A stretch of 64,000 bases of DNA from Kineococcus mangrovi (GTDB lineage Bacteria; Actinomycetota; Actinomycetes; Actinomycetales; Kineococcaceae), in contig NZ_JBGGTQ010000007.1 in NCBI RefSeq assembly GCF_041320705.1, positions 186,001-250,000 of the forward strand, written 5' to 3'. Position 1 is the first letter of the stretch. Each line of letters begins with the position of its first letter. Shown here one piece after another: positions 1 through 7,980 of this stretch. The notes below the pieces were generated by a model. That model worked only from the letters and a program-made list of their open reading frames with translations, was not told where the DNA came from and searched no databases. Made by a program: the position numbers and the translations under genes.

Positions 1-2
1 GT

Positions 3-812
3 GAGTCCCACGCGGGGGGCTACCGCGCCGCCGTCCTGCCGCCGATCACCGACCTCGAACCGGTGCTGCCGCTGGCGCTGCTGGTGCACGCCGAGCGCGC
101 GGCAGGACTGATCGCCCGCTTCGACGCGGAGAGCGAGGGGACCCCCGTGCCGTCCTCGGCGCTGCTGCGGTCGGAGTCCGCGTCCAGTTCGCAGGTCGAG
201 AACACCACCTCCGGTGCCCGGGCCCTGGCCGTGGCGGCCATCGACGCCCAGGAGGCGCCGCGCGACGCGGGCCTGGTGCTGGGGAACGTGCGGGCGACGG
301 AGCGGGCGATGCACCACGACCTGCTCGCCGAGTCCGCCCCCGACCGCGCCGGCCGGTGGCGTCAGGAGCAGGTCTGGATCGGGGGCAGCGGGTACGGACC
401 GCACCAGGCCGAGTTCGTCCCCCCGCACCACGAGGCGGTCCCGGCCGCGCTCGAGGACCTGGTGGCCTTCGCCGCCCGCCGGGACGTCCCGGTCCTGGTC
501 CACGCCGCGCTCGTCCACGCCCAGTTCGAGACCGCGCACCCCTTCGTCGACGGCAACGGCCGCACCGGCCGGGCCCTCGTCCACGTCCTGCTCCGCCGGC
601 GCGGTCTCGTGCGGCACACCGTCGTCCCGGTCTCGGCCGGGCTGCTGCGCGAGGCGGACCGGTACGTCGACGCGGCCAAGGCGCTGGCCACGCTCACCGA
701 CGCCGGGTCGTCGTGGAGTTTCTCCGGCCGCCGCCGGGGCCGTCGCTGGCAGGCGCCGGAGGTCATCAGCGCCCTCGACGAGTTCGCCCGCCGCGCGGGA
801 CGGCGCAGCTGA
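3..812 (+). CDS. Fic family protein (5' partial)
   Basis: The open frame enters from the left edge and 269 residues are visible. It carries the canonical Fic core HPFVDGNGRTGR near base 540, which binds the phosphates of the nucleotide donor and supplies the catalytic His. Fic enzymes usually transfer AMP to target hydroxyl side chains. Upstream, the stretch SSQVEN (about bases 185-202) fits the (S/T)xxxE(G/N) inhibitory-helix motif, which suggests a class II self-inhibited Fic protein. The true start lies outside the window. Fic domains can act as toxins, but the Uma2-type neighbours downstream are not a recognised antitoxin, so the role is open. Confidence 0.88.
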   Translation, partial: ESHAGGYRAAVLPPITDLEPVLPLALLVHAERAAGLIARFDAESEGTPVPSSALLRSESASSSQVENTTSGARALAVAAIDAQEAPRDAGLVLGNVRATERAMHHDLLAESAPDRAGRWRQEQVWIGGSGYGPHQAEFVPPHHEAVPAALEDLVAFAARRDVPVLVHAALVHAQFETAHPFVDGNGRTGRALVHVLLRRRGLVRHTVVPVSAGLLREADRYVDAAKALATLTDAGSSWSFSGRRRGRRWQAPEVISALDEFARRAGRRS

Positions 813-870
813 CCCTCTCGTGTACCGGGGCCGCACGGCTAGGCTGGCCCCGACCCGGAGGAGGTGTCCC

Positions 871-1437
871 GTGACCGAGCAGCCGACCACGCTGTCCACC
901 GTGGGGCGGTCCCTCACCTGGGAGGAGTACCAGAGCCTTCCGCAGGACCCGCGTGCGGAGTACATCGACGGGCGTCTCGTCGTGAGCCCGAGCCCCAGCG
1001 AGCAGCACCAGTTCATCGCCCTCGAGCTGGCATGGCTGATGAAGGGAGTCCTGCCGGTGACGCACCGGGTGAACACCGCATGGGCGTGGAAGCCGGGGCG
1101 GGACGAGTTCATCCCCGACGTCGTGGTCTACGACCTCGCCACCGCGAGCGCCGGCACCGGTGCCCGCTTCACGGGAACCCCGGAGCTGGTGGTGGAGATC
1201 TTGTCCTCCAACCGCGGCGACGACCTCGTCTGGAAGAGCGCGAAGTACGCCGCCGCCGGGCTGCCCCGGTACTGGATCGTCGACCCCCGCGACGAGCGGG
1301 TCACCGCCTACGCCCTCCTCGACGGGATCCTCACCCCGACCGCCGTGCTGGGTCGCGGCGAGGGCGCCGACCTCGACGTCGGTGTGGCGACGGTCCACGT
1401 CGACGTGGACACCCTGCTGGGCCCATCTGAGGCCTGA
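871..1437 (+). CDS. Uma2 family (DUF820) nuclease-fold protein, copy 1
   Basis: The protein has 188 residues. The PD-(D/E)xK-like pattern of the Uma2/DUF820 family is present: FIPDVVVYD, then ELVVEILSSN, then the conserved K...Y...GLPRYWIVDP block. The GTG start is chosen because a GGAGGAGG ribosome site sits just upstream at about 857-864. The family is annotated as putative restriction-endonuclease-like, but its biological role is not established. The next gene, 12 bases downstream, is a close paralogue, so the pair probably arose by tandem duplication. Confidence 0.85.
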   Translation: MTEQPTTLSTVGRSLTWEEYQSLPQDPRAEYIDGRLVVSPSPSEQHQFIALELAWLMKGVLPVTHRVNTAWAWKPGRDEFIPDVVVYDLATASAGTGARFTGTPELVVEILSSNRGDDLVWKSAKYAAAGLPRYWIVDPRDERVTAYALLDGILTPTAVLGRGEGADLDVGVATVHVDVDTLLGPSEA

Positions 1438-1449
1438 GGAGCTGGGCGC

Positions 1450-2007
1450 GTGGTGGAGGGGCCCGTCGAACCGCACGTCAGCGTGGGACCGAGGGTGACC
1501 TGGGAGCAGTTCGAGCAGCTTCCGGAGGACCCGCGTGCCGAGTACATCGACGGTCAGCTCATCGTGACCCCGAGTCCCACCGAGCAGCACCAGTACATCG
1601 CCTTCGAACTGGGGGTGGCCATCCGCTCCGTCGCGCCGCCCACCCACCGCGTCGTGCTGGGGTGGAGCTGGAAGCCCGGTGCGGATGAGTTCATCCCGGA
1701 CCTCATGGTCTGCGACAAGGCCACCATCGCCGCCGGTGGTCAGGCCCGCTTCACCGGCACTCCAGCGCTCGCGGTCGAAGTCCTGTCCTCCAATCGTGGC
1801 GACGACCTCATCCGGAAGATGGCCAAGTACGCCGAGGCCGGCCTGCCGCACTACTGGATCGTCGACCCGCGCGCGCAGACGCTGACGACGTACGCGATCG
1901 TCGAGGGGTTGTACGCCCCGACCGCCGTCCACGGCCGCGGCGCCGTGGCCGACCTGGACCTGGGCGTGGCGACGGTCCGCGTGGACGTGGCGGAACTGCT
2001 CGGCTGA
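1450..2007 (+). CDS. Uma2 family (DUF820) nuclease-fold protein, copy 2
   Basis: The protein has 185 residues and follows the same plan as its upstream neighbour: TWEQFEQLPEDPRAEYIDG, FIPDLMVCDKA, LAVEVLSSNRGDDLIRK and YAEAGLPHYWIVDP. Identity with copy 1 is high along the whole length. A second GTG in frame at 1453 is an alternative start. The two genes are probably co-transcribed. The putative active-site acidic residues and lysine are kept in both copies, so neither looks degenerate. Cellular function is unknown. Confidence 0.84.
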   Translation: MVEGPVEPHVSVGPRVTWEQFEQLPEDPRAEYIDGQLIVTPSPTEQHQYIAFELGVAIRSVAPPTHRVVLGWSWKPGADEFIPDLMVCDKATIAAGGQARFTGTPALAVEVLSSNRGDDLIRKMAKYAEAGLPHYWIVDPRAQTLTTYAIVEGLYAPTAVHGRGAVADLDLGVATVRVDVAELLG

Positions 2008-2011
2008 GACG

Positions 2012-2707
2012 TCAGTCCCCCGAGACGGAGAAGTGCTGGTAGTCCTTCAGGCTCGACCAGTCCCCGCCCCAGGAGAACCCCTGGTCGGCGAACGCCTGCA
2101 CGACGGGGTCGCCGGCCAGGACGACGCCGCGGCCGGGGTGGCGCTGGACGAACGCGCGGCCCGCGGCGGGCAGGACGGTCGTGCCCTTGACGTAGGGGTT
2201 CTCGATCGGGTTCAGGTCGATCGCGGTGCCGTAGGAGTGCTCGGAGAAACCGCCCCCGCCCGTCGTGGCGCGGCAGTTGAACGCCGAGGTGTTGTCGGCG
2301 GCCATCGAGGCGTCGTCGGAGCCGCCGAACGCCTCGACGGGTTCCATCCGCGCGATCGGGAACCGCTGGGCGTACAGCCGGTCGAACACCGCGACCACGG
2401 CGTCGGCGACGTCGGCGTGCACGACCAGCCGGCCCGTCGAGGGTGCTCCGGCGAAGTCGACGAAGGAGACCGTGACCGTGCGCAGCCGCTCGGGTGGGAC
2501 GGGGCACCCGGGGCGCCAGGAGGCGGACAGTTCCGCGGCCGTCACGGGCGCGACGGTCGAGGTGAACGCGGGGACCGGCGGGGTCCGCACCGCGCGCGGC
2601 TGCCGGGTGACCTCGGCCGCGCCCGCGGTGAGGGGGACGGCGCACCCGCTGAGCAGCGGGACGAACGCGACGGTGACGGCGAGAGCGGTGCGGAGGCGGC
2701 CCATCAC
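2012..2707 (-). CDS. M15 family metallopeptidase lipoprotein (D-Ala-D-Ala carboxypeptidase-like)
   Basis: This 231-residue protein starts with a lipoprotein signal peptide (hydrophobic stretch, then LSGC lipobox), so it should be anchored on the outer face of the membrane. The C-terminal half holds the M15 zinc site: SEHSYGTAIDLNP gives the HxxxxxxD pair, and DYQHFS near the end gives the last His. M15 enzymes cut peptidoglycan stem peptides. Start may be GTG (2707) or ATG (2704). It lies only 26 bases after the stop of the long cydDC frame on the same strand, so it may share that transcript. Confidence 0.83.
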   Translation of the reverse strand: MMGRLRTALAVTVAFVPLLSGCAVPLTAGAAEVTRQPRAVRTPPVPAFTSTVAPVTAAELSASWRPGCPVPPERLRTVTVSFVDFAGAPSTGRLVVHADVADAVVAVFDRLYAQRFPIARMEPVEAFGGSDDASMAADNTSAFNCRATTGGGGFSEHSYGTAIDLNPIENPYVKGTTVLPAAGRAFVQRHPGRGVVLAGDPVVQAFADQGFSWGGDWSSLKDYQHFSVSGD

Positions 2708-2733
2708 CGCACGTTACAACTCCGGCGGGGGAT

Positions 2734-3456
2734 TCAGGCGGACCGCACCCGCGGCGCGGCCGGGGCCGGCACGTCCACCCGGCGGGTCTGCCGGCTGATC
2801 CCCGCCACGACCGCCAGGAACAGCGCCGGGCCGGTCATCTCGCAGGCCTCCTCGACCGCCTGCATCGTCCCCAGCAGCAAGCCCTGCTCGTCGAACCCCA
2901 TGTCCGACAACGCGTTCGCGACCATCTCCAGGCCCACCGAACCCCCCACGTACAGGGCGCCGGCCAGCAGGACGAGGGCGGCGGTGCGCCGGGGCAGGGC
3001 CAGCAGGAACCGCACGTAGAACAGCGCCACGAGGAGCACCGCGGGCAGGGCGGCGGCGACCCAGGCGTACTTGAACACCCCCGAGTCCCCGACGACGGCC
3101 GTCATGGGCTCGACCAGTTTCTCGTGCAGGGCGACCAGCTCGTCCAGCGACAGGTAGCAGAACCCCGCACCCAGGACCATCCAGTGCCACCGCCACCGGC
3201 GGCCCTCGACGTACGCACGACGGCCGACCTCGAACGTCACCAGGCCGGTGACGGTGAGCAGGACGGCGGAGAACCAGGACGGCAGGTTCGTCTCGGCGTT
3301 GACGTCGAAGAACTTGCGGGCCGAGACGACGACGCCGGCGTCCACGCCGAACCCCACCGTCAGCAGCAGGAACGCGTAACTGATCCCGGACAGGGCGACG
3401 ATGACACCCAGCAGGACGAGGAGCAGCTGGCGTGGTCGGACGGTGACTTCGAGCAT
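2734..3456 (-). CDS. Multipass membrane protein, possible independent start inside the cydDC frame
   Basis: This segment from ATG 3456 codes for 240 residues with about six membrane helices. A conserved-looking CYLSLDELVALHEKL motif sits in a loop and EEACE near the last helix; the clustered acidic and His residues could bind metal, but this is a guess. I do not recognise the family. It is in the same frame as cydDC with no stop between. It also has its own ATG and a reasonable sigma-70-type promoter at 3513-3541, so it is probably expressed as a separate protein, and the fusion may be only nominal. Confidence 0.55.
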   Translation of the reverse strand: MLEVTVRPRQLLLVLLGVIVALSGISYAFLLLTVGFGVDAGVVVSARKFFDVNAETNLPSWFSAVLLTVTGLVTFEVGRRAYVEGRRWRWHWMVLGAGFCYLSLDELVALHEKLVEPMTAVVGDSGVFKYAWVAAALPAVLLVALFYVRFLLALPRRTAALVLLAGALYVGGSVGLEMVANALSDMGFDEQGLLLGTMQAVEEACEMTGPALFLAVVAGISRQTRRVDVPAPAAPRVRSA

Positions 3457-6400
3457 GGCGAGGACCCCCGGTCGAGCCCGGTGCCGCGGGCTCGGGCGGT
3501 GGGCGGGGTCACAGGTTAACCACGGATGAACCGGTGGTGAACCCGATCTCCTGAGCTGAACGGGTGACTCCGGGGCTCGGCACCAGTTTCCCCCGCTCAG
3601 GTCCAGCACCCGGTCGGCCCGGTCCACCCCCTCCTCCCGGTGGGCCAGCAGCAGCACCGCGCACCCCGACCGGGCCCCGAGCAGGTCGGTCACGAGCCGG
3701 CGTCCGGTCTCCTCGTCCAGTCCCTCGGAGGGTTCGTCGAGCACCAGGACCCGCACGTCGGCCAGCAGGGCCCGGGCCATGGCCAGGCGCCGCCGCTCCC
3801 CGCCGGACAGGGGCGCTCCGCCGTCGCCGACGTGGGTGTCCAGGCCGCGGGGCAGGGCGCGCAACCACTCGCCCAGGCGCACCCGGGCCAGCACGGCCAG
3901 CAGGTCCTCGTCGCCGGCCCCGGGGGCGGCCAGCAGCAGGTTCTGCCGCACCGAGGTCGCGAAGACGTGCTCGTCGTCACCGACCCGGCCCACGACCGAC
4001 CGCACGTCGTCACCGGCGAGGTCGCGCACGTCGACGCCCTCCAGCAGCACGTCCCCGGCGACCGGGTCCAGGAAGCGTTGCAGGACCGCGGCGAGGGTCG
4101 ACTTGCCCGATCCCGACGGCCCGCGGACGGCGACGACCTCCCCGGTGCGCAGGTCCAGGTCCACCCCGTCCAGGCACGGGGTCGCGTTCGTGCGGTCCCA
4201 GTCGGCCCGCAGCCCCCGCACGCGCAGGACCGTGGCCCGCGGAGCCGTCACCGGGGCCGGCAGCGGACGCGGGTCGGCGGGTTCGGCGGCGGGGACGGGG
4301 GTGGCGAGCAGGGCCGCCTCCCGCTCCCGCGCCCGCCGCGCGCGGACCGCGGCGCGAGCCGCGTCGGGCAGGGCGCGGGTCGCGTCCAGCAGGACCACCC
4401 CGGCCAGCACCGCCGCCGCCAGCCACGCCGCGGGAGCCTCGGGGCCGTCGAGCCGCGTCGCCGCGAGCGCGGTGCCGAGGGCGACGAGGCCCGCCCCGGC
4501 AGCGGTCAGCCCGGCCGTCGCGGCGGCCGCCCGGGCCCGGCGCCGCTCGGCCGCGGTGAGCGCGGACTGCCGCTGCCGCAGCGTGTCCAGCGCGTGAGCG
4601 GCGGGCAGCGTCTGCAGGTCCTCGACGGCGTCGAGCACCTCGACCGTCGCCGCGCTGAGCGCCCCCGTGCCGGCGCGGTGCGCCTCCCCCCGGCGTTCGG
4701 CGACCGCGGCGAGCGCCGGGGCGGCGAGCACCGCGACGAGCAGGCCGGGCACCGCGGCCAGGACCAGCAGCGGGTGCACGGCGGTGAGCGCGGCCAGGGC
4801 CAGCAGCACCGCGACGACGGTCACGGTCGCGGGGTGCCTGGCCCGCAGCACCCCGTCCACCCGGGCGTCGACGTCGTCGGCGAGCTGGACGAGCAGCTCC
4901 CCGGAGCGGCCGGCCCGCTTGCGCGACAACGGGCCCGGCAGGCGGGGGACGAGGGCGGCGACGACGTCGGAACGCCACCGGGCGAGCCGGGCGAAGGCCA
5001 GGTCGTGGCTCAGCAGGCGTTCGGCGTAGGCGAGCAGGGGCCGGGCGGTGGCACTGGCGCGCACGACGACGGCCGCGACCGACAGCGTCAGCACCGGGGG
5101 CCGGTCGGCGGCGCTCACCAGCAGCCAGGTGGCGGCGGCGGTCAGCGTCAGACCCGCCAGGACCGCCGCGACACCCGTCGCGACCGCGAGGACCCCGGCC
5201 CACCGGCCGCGGCGGGCCGGCTGCGTCGCAAGCGCGCGGTCCGCCCCCGCCGGCCGCTGCGGGGCAGGGGCGGCCGCCTCGTCCGCGCGGTCCGCGACGA
5301 CGGGCGGGGCGGGCCGGGTGAGCGTCGTCGTGCGGTCGGCGGCGGCCAGCAGGGCGGGGCGGTGCGCCACGACGAGGACGGCCAGGCCGTCCTCGTGCGC
5401 CAGGGCCCGCAGGGTCGCCACGACGGCGTCCTCGGCGGCGGGGTCGAGGTGGGCGGTCGGCTCGTCCAGCACGAGGACGCGGGCGCCCCGACGCGCCGAC
5501 AGGACCGTGCGGGCCAGCGCCACGCGCTGGCGCTGCCCGGCCGAGAGCCCGCCCGCGTGCTCCCCGAGCGCGGTCGCGGGGTCCAGGTCGCCCGCCGCGG
5601 CGGCGGCCAGGGCGCGCCGCACGTCCTCCTCGGTGGCCTCGCGCCCGGCGCGCACGGCGTCGGCGACCGTGACGGCGTGGGCGAACTCCGGCCGCTGCGG
5701 CAGGTGCGCCACGACCGCCGGGTCGTGCTGGAGGGAACCGGTGTCCGGGACGAGCACCCCCGCGGCCACCCGCGCCACCGTGGTCTTCCCGGCGCCGCTG
5801 GGCCCGGCCAGGGCGTGCAGCTCCCCGGGGGCCACGTCGAGGTCGACCCCGTCGACGACGGCGGTGCCGTCCTCGCGCCGCACGCCCACCCCGCGCAGCC
5901 GCAGCCCGGCGGTACCGGGACCGGGGGTGCGCTGCGGCAGCGGCGCGGTCAGCACGGCGTCCACGTCGTCGACGACGGCGGTCGCCTCGGCGGTGTCGTG
6001 GAAGCGGGCCCCCACCTCCCGCAGCGGCCGGTACGCCTCCGGGGCCAGCAGGATCACCAGCACGGCGGTGCGCAGGTCCAGCGACCCGCCGGCCAGCCGC
6101 ATCCCCGCGGTCACCGCCACCAGCCCGACCGACAGGGTCCCGACGAGGTCGAGGGCGGTGGAGGACAGGAACGCCACCCGCAGCACCGACAGCGTCGCGC
6201 GCCGGTGCGCGTCGGTGCTCACCGCGACGGCGGCCACCTGCCGCTGCGCCCGGCGGTGCGCGCGCAGCGTCGGCAGCCCGCGCACGGTGTCGAGGAAGTG
6301 CGCCGCCAGCGTCCGCTGCGTGCGCCACTGCCGGTCCGCGCGCGCCTGCGTCGCCTTGCCCAGCAGCACCGCGAACACCGGCACCAGCGGCAGGGTCAGC

Positions 6401-6903
6401 AGCACCGTCACCGCGGACTGGAGGTCGGTGAGGGCCAGCAGGACGAGCACGACCGGGGGGAGCAGCACCCCCGGCACGAGGGCGGGCAGGTAGCGGGTGA
6501 ACCAGCCGTCCAGGGACGGCAGCCCCTGTGCCAGCAGCGCCGTCAGCCGTCCGCGGCCGAAGCGCTCGGCCCACGCCGGGCCCAGCCGCAGGGTCGCCTC
6601 CAGCACCCGCAGGCGCAGGTCGTCGCGCACGGCGCTCGCGGTGCGCTGGGCCAGGCGAGTGGCCGCCCACGAGGTGAGGACCCGGGCGAGGACGGCCGCC
6701 ACCAGCAGCCGCAGGCCGGTGCCGGGGTCGGCGCGCTGCCACAGGGCCACCACGACGTCGGCGAGCGCCACGGCCTGCAGGACCAGGGCGCCGGCGCCGG
6801 CGGCCTCGACCAGGCCGGTGGCCGCGATCCCGGCCCGGGCGGGCCGGGCGTGCCGCAGCAGCCGGGGGTCGACCGGTCCGCGGGGCCGGGTGCTCGTGCT
6901 CAC
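2734..6903 (-). CDS. cydDC: CydDC fused ABC exporter reading through into a C-terminal membrane protein
   Basis: About the first 1,100 residues form a fused CydD-CydC exporter, which moves cysteine/glutathione to the outside of the membrane and is needed to assemble cytochrome bd. Each half has six membrane helices and an ATPase: GPSGAGKTT, LSAGQRQRVALAR and LVLDEPTAHLD in the first; GPSGSGKST, LSGGERRRLAMAR and LVLDEPSEGLD in the second. The GTG start overlaps the cydB stop as GTGA. The oddity is the 3' end: after VLDLSGG (near 3590) there is no in-frame stop. The frame crosses about 45 low-complexity codons and enters a separate membrane-protein sequence that ends at 2734. This is either a true fusion, translational read-through or a frameshift in the sequence. 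Confidence 0.85.
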   Translation of the reverse strand: MSTSTRPRGPVDPRLLRHARPARAGIAATGLVEAAGAGALVLQAVALADVVVALWQRADPGTGLRLLVAAVLARVLTSWAATRLAQRTASAVRDDLRLRVLEATLRLGPAWAERFGRGRLTALLAQGLPSLDGWFTRYLPALVPGVLLPPVVLVLLALTDLQSAVTVLLTLPLVPVFAVLLGKATQARADRQWRTQRTLAAHFLDTVRGLPTLRAHRRAQRQVAAVAVSTDAHRRATLSVLRVAFLSSTALDLVGTLSVGLVAVTAGMRLAGGSLDLRTAVLVILLAPEAYRPLREVGARFHDTAEATAVVDDVDAVLTAPLPQRTPGPGTAGLRLRGVGVRREDGTAVVDGVDLDVAPGELHALAGPSGAGKTTVARVAAGVLVPDTGSLQHDPAVVAHLPQRPEFAHAVTVADAVRAGREATEEDVRRALAAAAAGDLDPATALGEHAGGLSAGQRQRVALARTVLSARRGARVLVLDEPTAHLDPAAEDAVVATLRALAHEDGLAVLVVAHRPALLAAADRTTTLTRPAPPVVADRADEAAAPAPQRPAGADRALATQPARRGRWAGVLAVATGVAAVLAGLTLTAAATWLLVSAADRPPVLTLSVAAVVVRASATARPLLAYAERLLSHDLAFARLARWRSDVVAALVPRLPGPLSRKRAGRSGELLVQLADDVDARVDGVLRARHPATVTVVAVLLALAALTAVHPLLVLAAVPGLLVAVLAAPALAAVAERRGEAHRAGTGALSAATVEVLDAVEDLQTLPAAHALDTLRQRQSALTAAERRRARAAAATAGLTAAGAGLVALGTALAATRLDGPEAPAAWLAAAVLAGVVLLDATRALPDAARAAVRARRAREREAALLATPVPAAEPADPRPLPAPVTAPRATVLRVRGLRADWDRTNATPCLDGVDLDLRTGEVVAVRGPSGSGKSTLAAVLQRFLDPVAGDVLLEGVDVRDLAGDDVRSVVGRVGDDEHVFATSVRQNLLLAAPGAGDEDLLAVLARVRLGEWLRALPRGLDTHVGDGGAPLSGGERRRLAMARALLADVRVLVLDEPSEGLDEETGRRLVTDLLGARSGCAVLLLAHREEGVDRADRVLDLSGGNWCRAPESPVQLRRSGSPPVHPWLTCDPAHRPSPRHRARPGVLAMLEVTVRPRQLLLVLLGVIVALSGISYAFLLLTVGFGVDAGVVVSARKFFDVNAETNLPSWFSAVLLTVTGLVTFEVGRRAYVEGRRWRWHWMVLGAGFCYLSLDELVALHEKLVEPMTAVVGDSGVFKYAWVAAALPAVLLVALFYVRFLLALPRRTAALVLLAGALYVGGSVGLEMVANALSDMGFDEQGLLLGTMQAVEEACEMTGPALFLAVVAGISRQTRRVDVPAPAAPRVRSA
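3513..3541 (-). promoter_or_regulatory. Candidate housekeeping promoter for the membrane protein after cydDC
   Basis: On the minus strand TTCACC (3536-3541) and TAACCT (3513-3518) are separated by 17 bases, which fits a housekeeping sigma promoter. It lies about 57 bases upstream of the ATG at 3456. A GAACGGGTG motif lies just upstream of it (3558-3566). Confidence 0.45.
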
Positions 6904-7961
6904 CGGGCGGGGCGGCCCGCCGGGGCCGGTCGCCGGGCGGCGGGGCGGACCGGGCCGCTGGTGACGCGGCGGCGGAAGACCCAGTACGACCAGGCCTGGT
7001 AGGCGATCACCCCGGGCAGGACGACCACGCCGGCGACGGTGATGAGGTGCAGCGCACCGGGGGAGGCCGCGGCCGCGCCGAGGGTCACGTCGCCGGAGGC
7101 GCCCAGGGTGCTGCGCAGCAGGACCCAGGCGCCGGTCCCCGCGCCGAGGTCGAGGTGGGCGGTGAACACCGCGACGACGCTACCGGCCACGGCCAGCGTC
7201 GTCGCCGCGAACGCCACGACCTCGGCGCGGCGCCAGGCGGCGACGGCGGCCAGCGCCAGCAGCGCGGCGGCGGCCGCGACGACGGCGTGCCCGGCGGCGA
7301 TGAACAGGGCCAGGGCGATGACGAGCAGGGCCGGGGCGGTGGCCACGGTGAGCCGGCGCGCCCGCTGCCGCAGGACGCCGGTGGTGCGCAGGGCGAGGAA
7401 CGTCGCCCCGTGCACGGTGGTCAGGAGCACCCCGGCGAACCCGCCGAGGACGGCCCACGGCGCGAGCAGCGGGTCCAGGGACCGTCCCAGGCCGCCGAGC
7501 CAGCCGCCGGTCTGGACCTCCCCGCCGGGGGACAGGGCCAGGCCGGAGACGAGGACGCCGAGGACGGCGCCCCAGGTGCCGGCCAGCAGCAGGGAGCTGA
7601 GGGCCAGGGCGGCGTCGCACCGGTCGCGCCAGCGGGCGGTGTCGTGCTTGCCGCGGAACTCGATGGCCACGCCGCGCACGGCGAGCAGGAGCAGCAGCGC
7701 GATCATCGGCAGGTACAGCCCGGACAGCAGGGCCGCGTACCAGTCGGGGAAGGCGGCGAAGGTGACGCCGATCGCGGCCACCAGCCACACCTCGTTGCCG
7801 TCCCAGACGGGGCCGACGGTGCGGACGGCGGCGCCGCGCTCGGCCTCGGTCCGGCCCAGCAGGGGCCCGAGGAACCCGACGCCGAAGTCGAAACCCTCCA
7901 GGACGAAGAACAGCACCCAGGCCAGGACGGCGATCCCGAACCACAGGACGGGCAGGTCCAT
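6900..7961 (-). CDS. cydB: Cytochrome bd oxidase subunit II
   Basis: CydB, 353 residues, is the smaller membrane subunit of cytochrome bd quinol oxidase, the high-affinity terminal oxidase. The N terminus WFGIAVLAWVLFFVLEGFDFGVGFL is the typical CydB opening, and GNEVWLVAAIG follows. About eight or nine membrane helices are visible. ATG start at 7961. It lies 19 bases after cydA and overlaps cydDC by 4 bases, so cydA-cydB-cydDC is one operon. The last ~25 residues are Arg/Pro/Ala rich. Confidence 0.94.
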   Translation of the reverse strand: MDLPVLWFGIAVLAWVLFFVLEGFDFGVGFLGPLLGRTEAERGAAVRTVGPVWDGNEVWLVAAIGVTFAAFPDWYAALLSGLYLPMIALLLLLAVRGVAIEFRGKHDTARWRDRCDAALALSSLLLAGTWGAVLGVLVSGLALSPGGEVQTGGWLGGLGRSLDPLLAPWAVLGGFAGVLLTTVHGATFLALRTTGVLRQRARRLTVATAPALLVIALALFIAAGHAVVAAAAALLALAAVAAWRRAEVVAFAATTLAVAGSVVAVFTAHLDLGAGTGAWVLLRSTLGASGDVTLGAAAASPGALHLITVAGVVVLPGVIAYQAWSYWVFRRRVTSGPVRPAARRPAPAGRPAR

Positions 7962-7980
7962 CTCGTGTCCCCTCCGGACG

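Noticed and set aside
1-2007. Fic plus Uma2 genes as a toxin-antitoxin or defence island
   Set aside because: No antitoxin-like partner, no recombinase and no flanking repeats are visible; the adjacency alone does not support it.
3558-3566. GAACGGGTG motif as an SOS (LexA) box
   Set aside because: Actinobacterial LexA sites need a GAAC-n4-GTTC dyad; these copies have GGGTG instead and occur near motility genes.
3640-7002. Long plus-strand open frame opposite cydDC and cydB
   Set aside because: It is Gln/Arg/Gly-rich with no domain, a usual antisense shadow of GC-rich codons; the minus strand has clear CydDC and CydB motifs.
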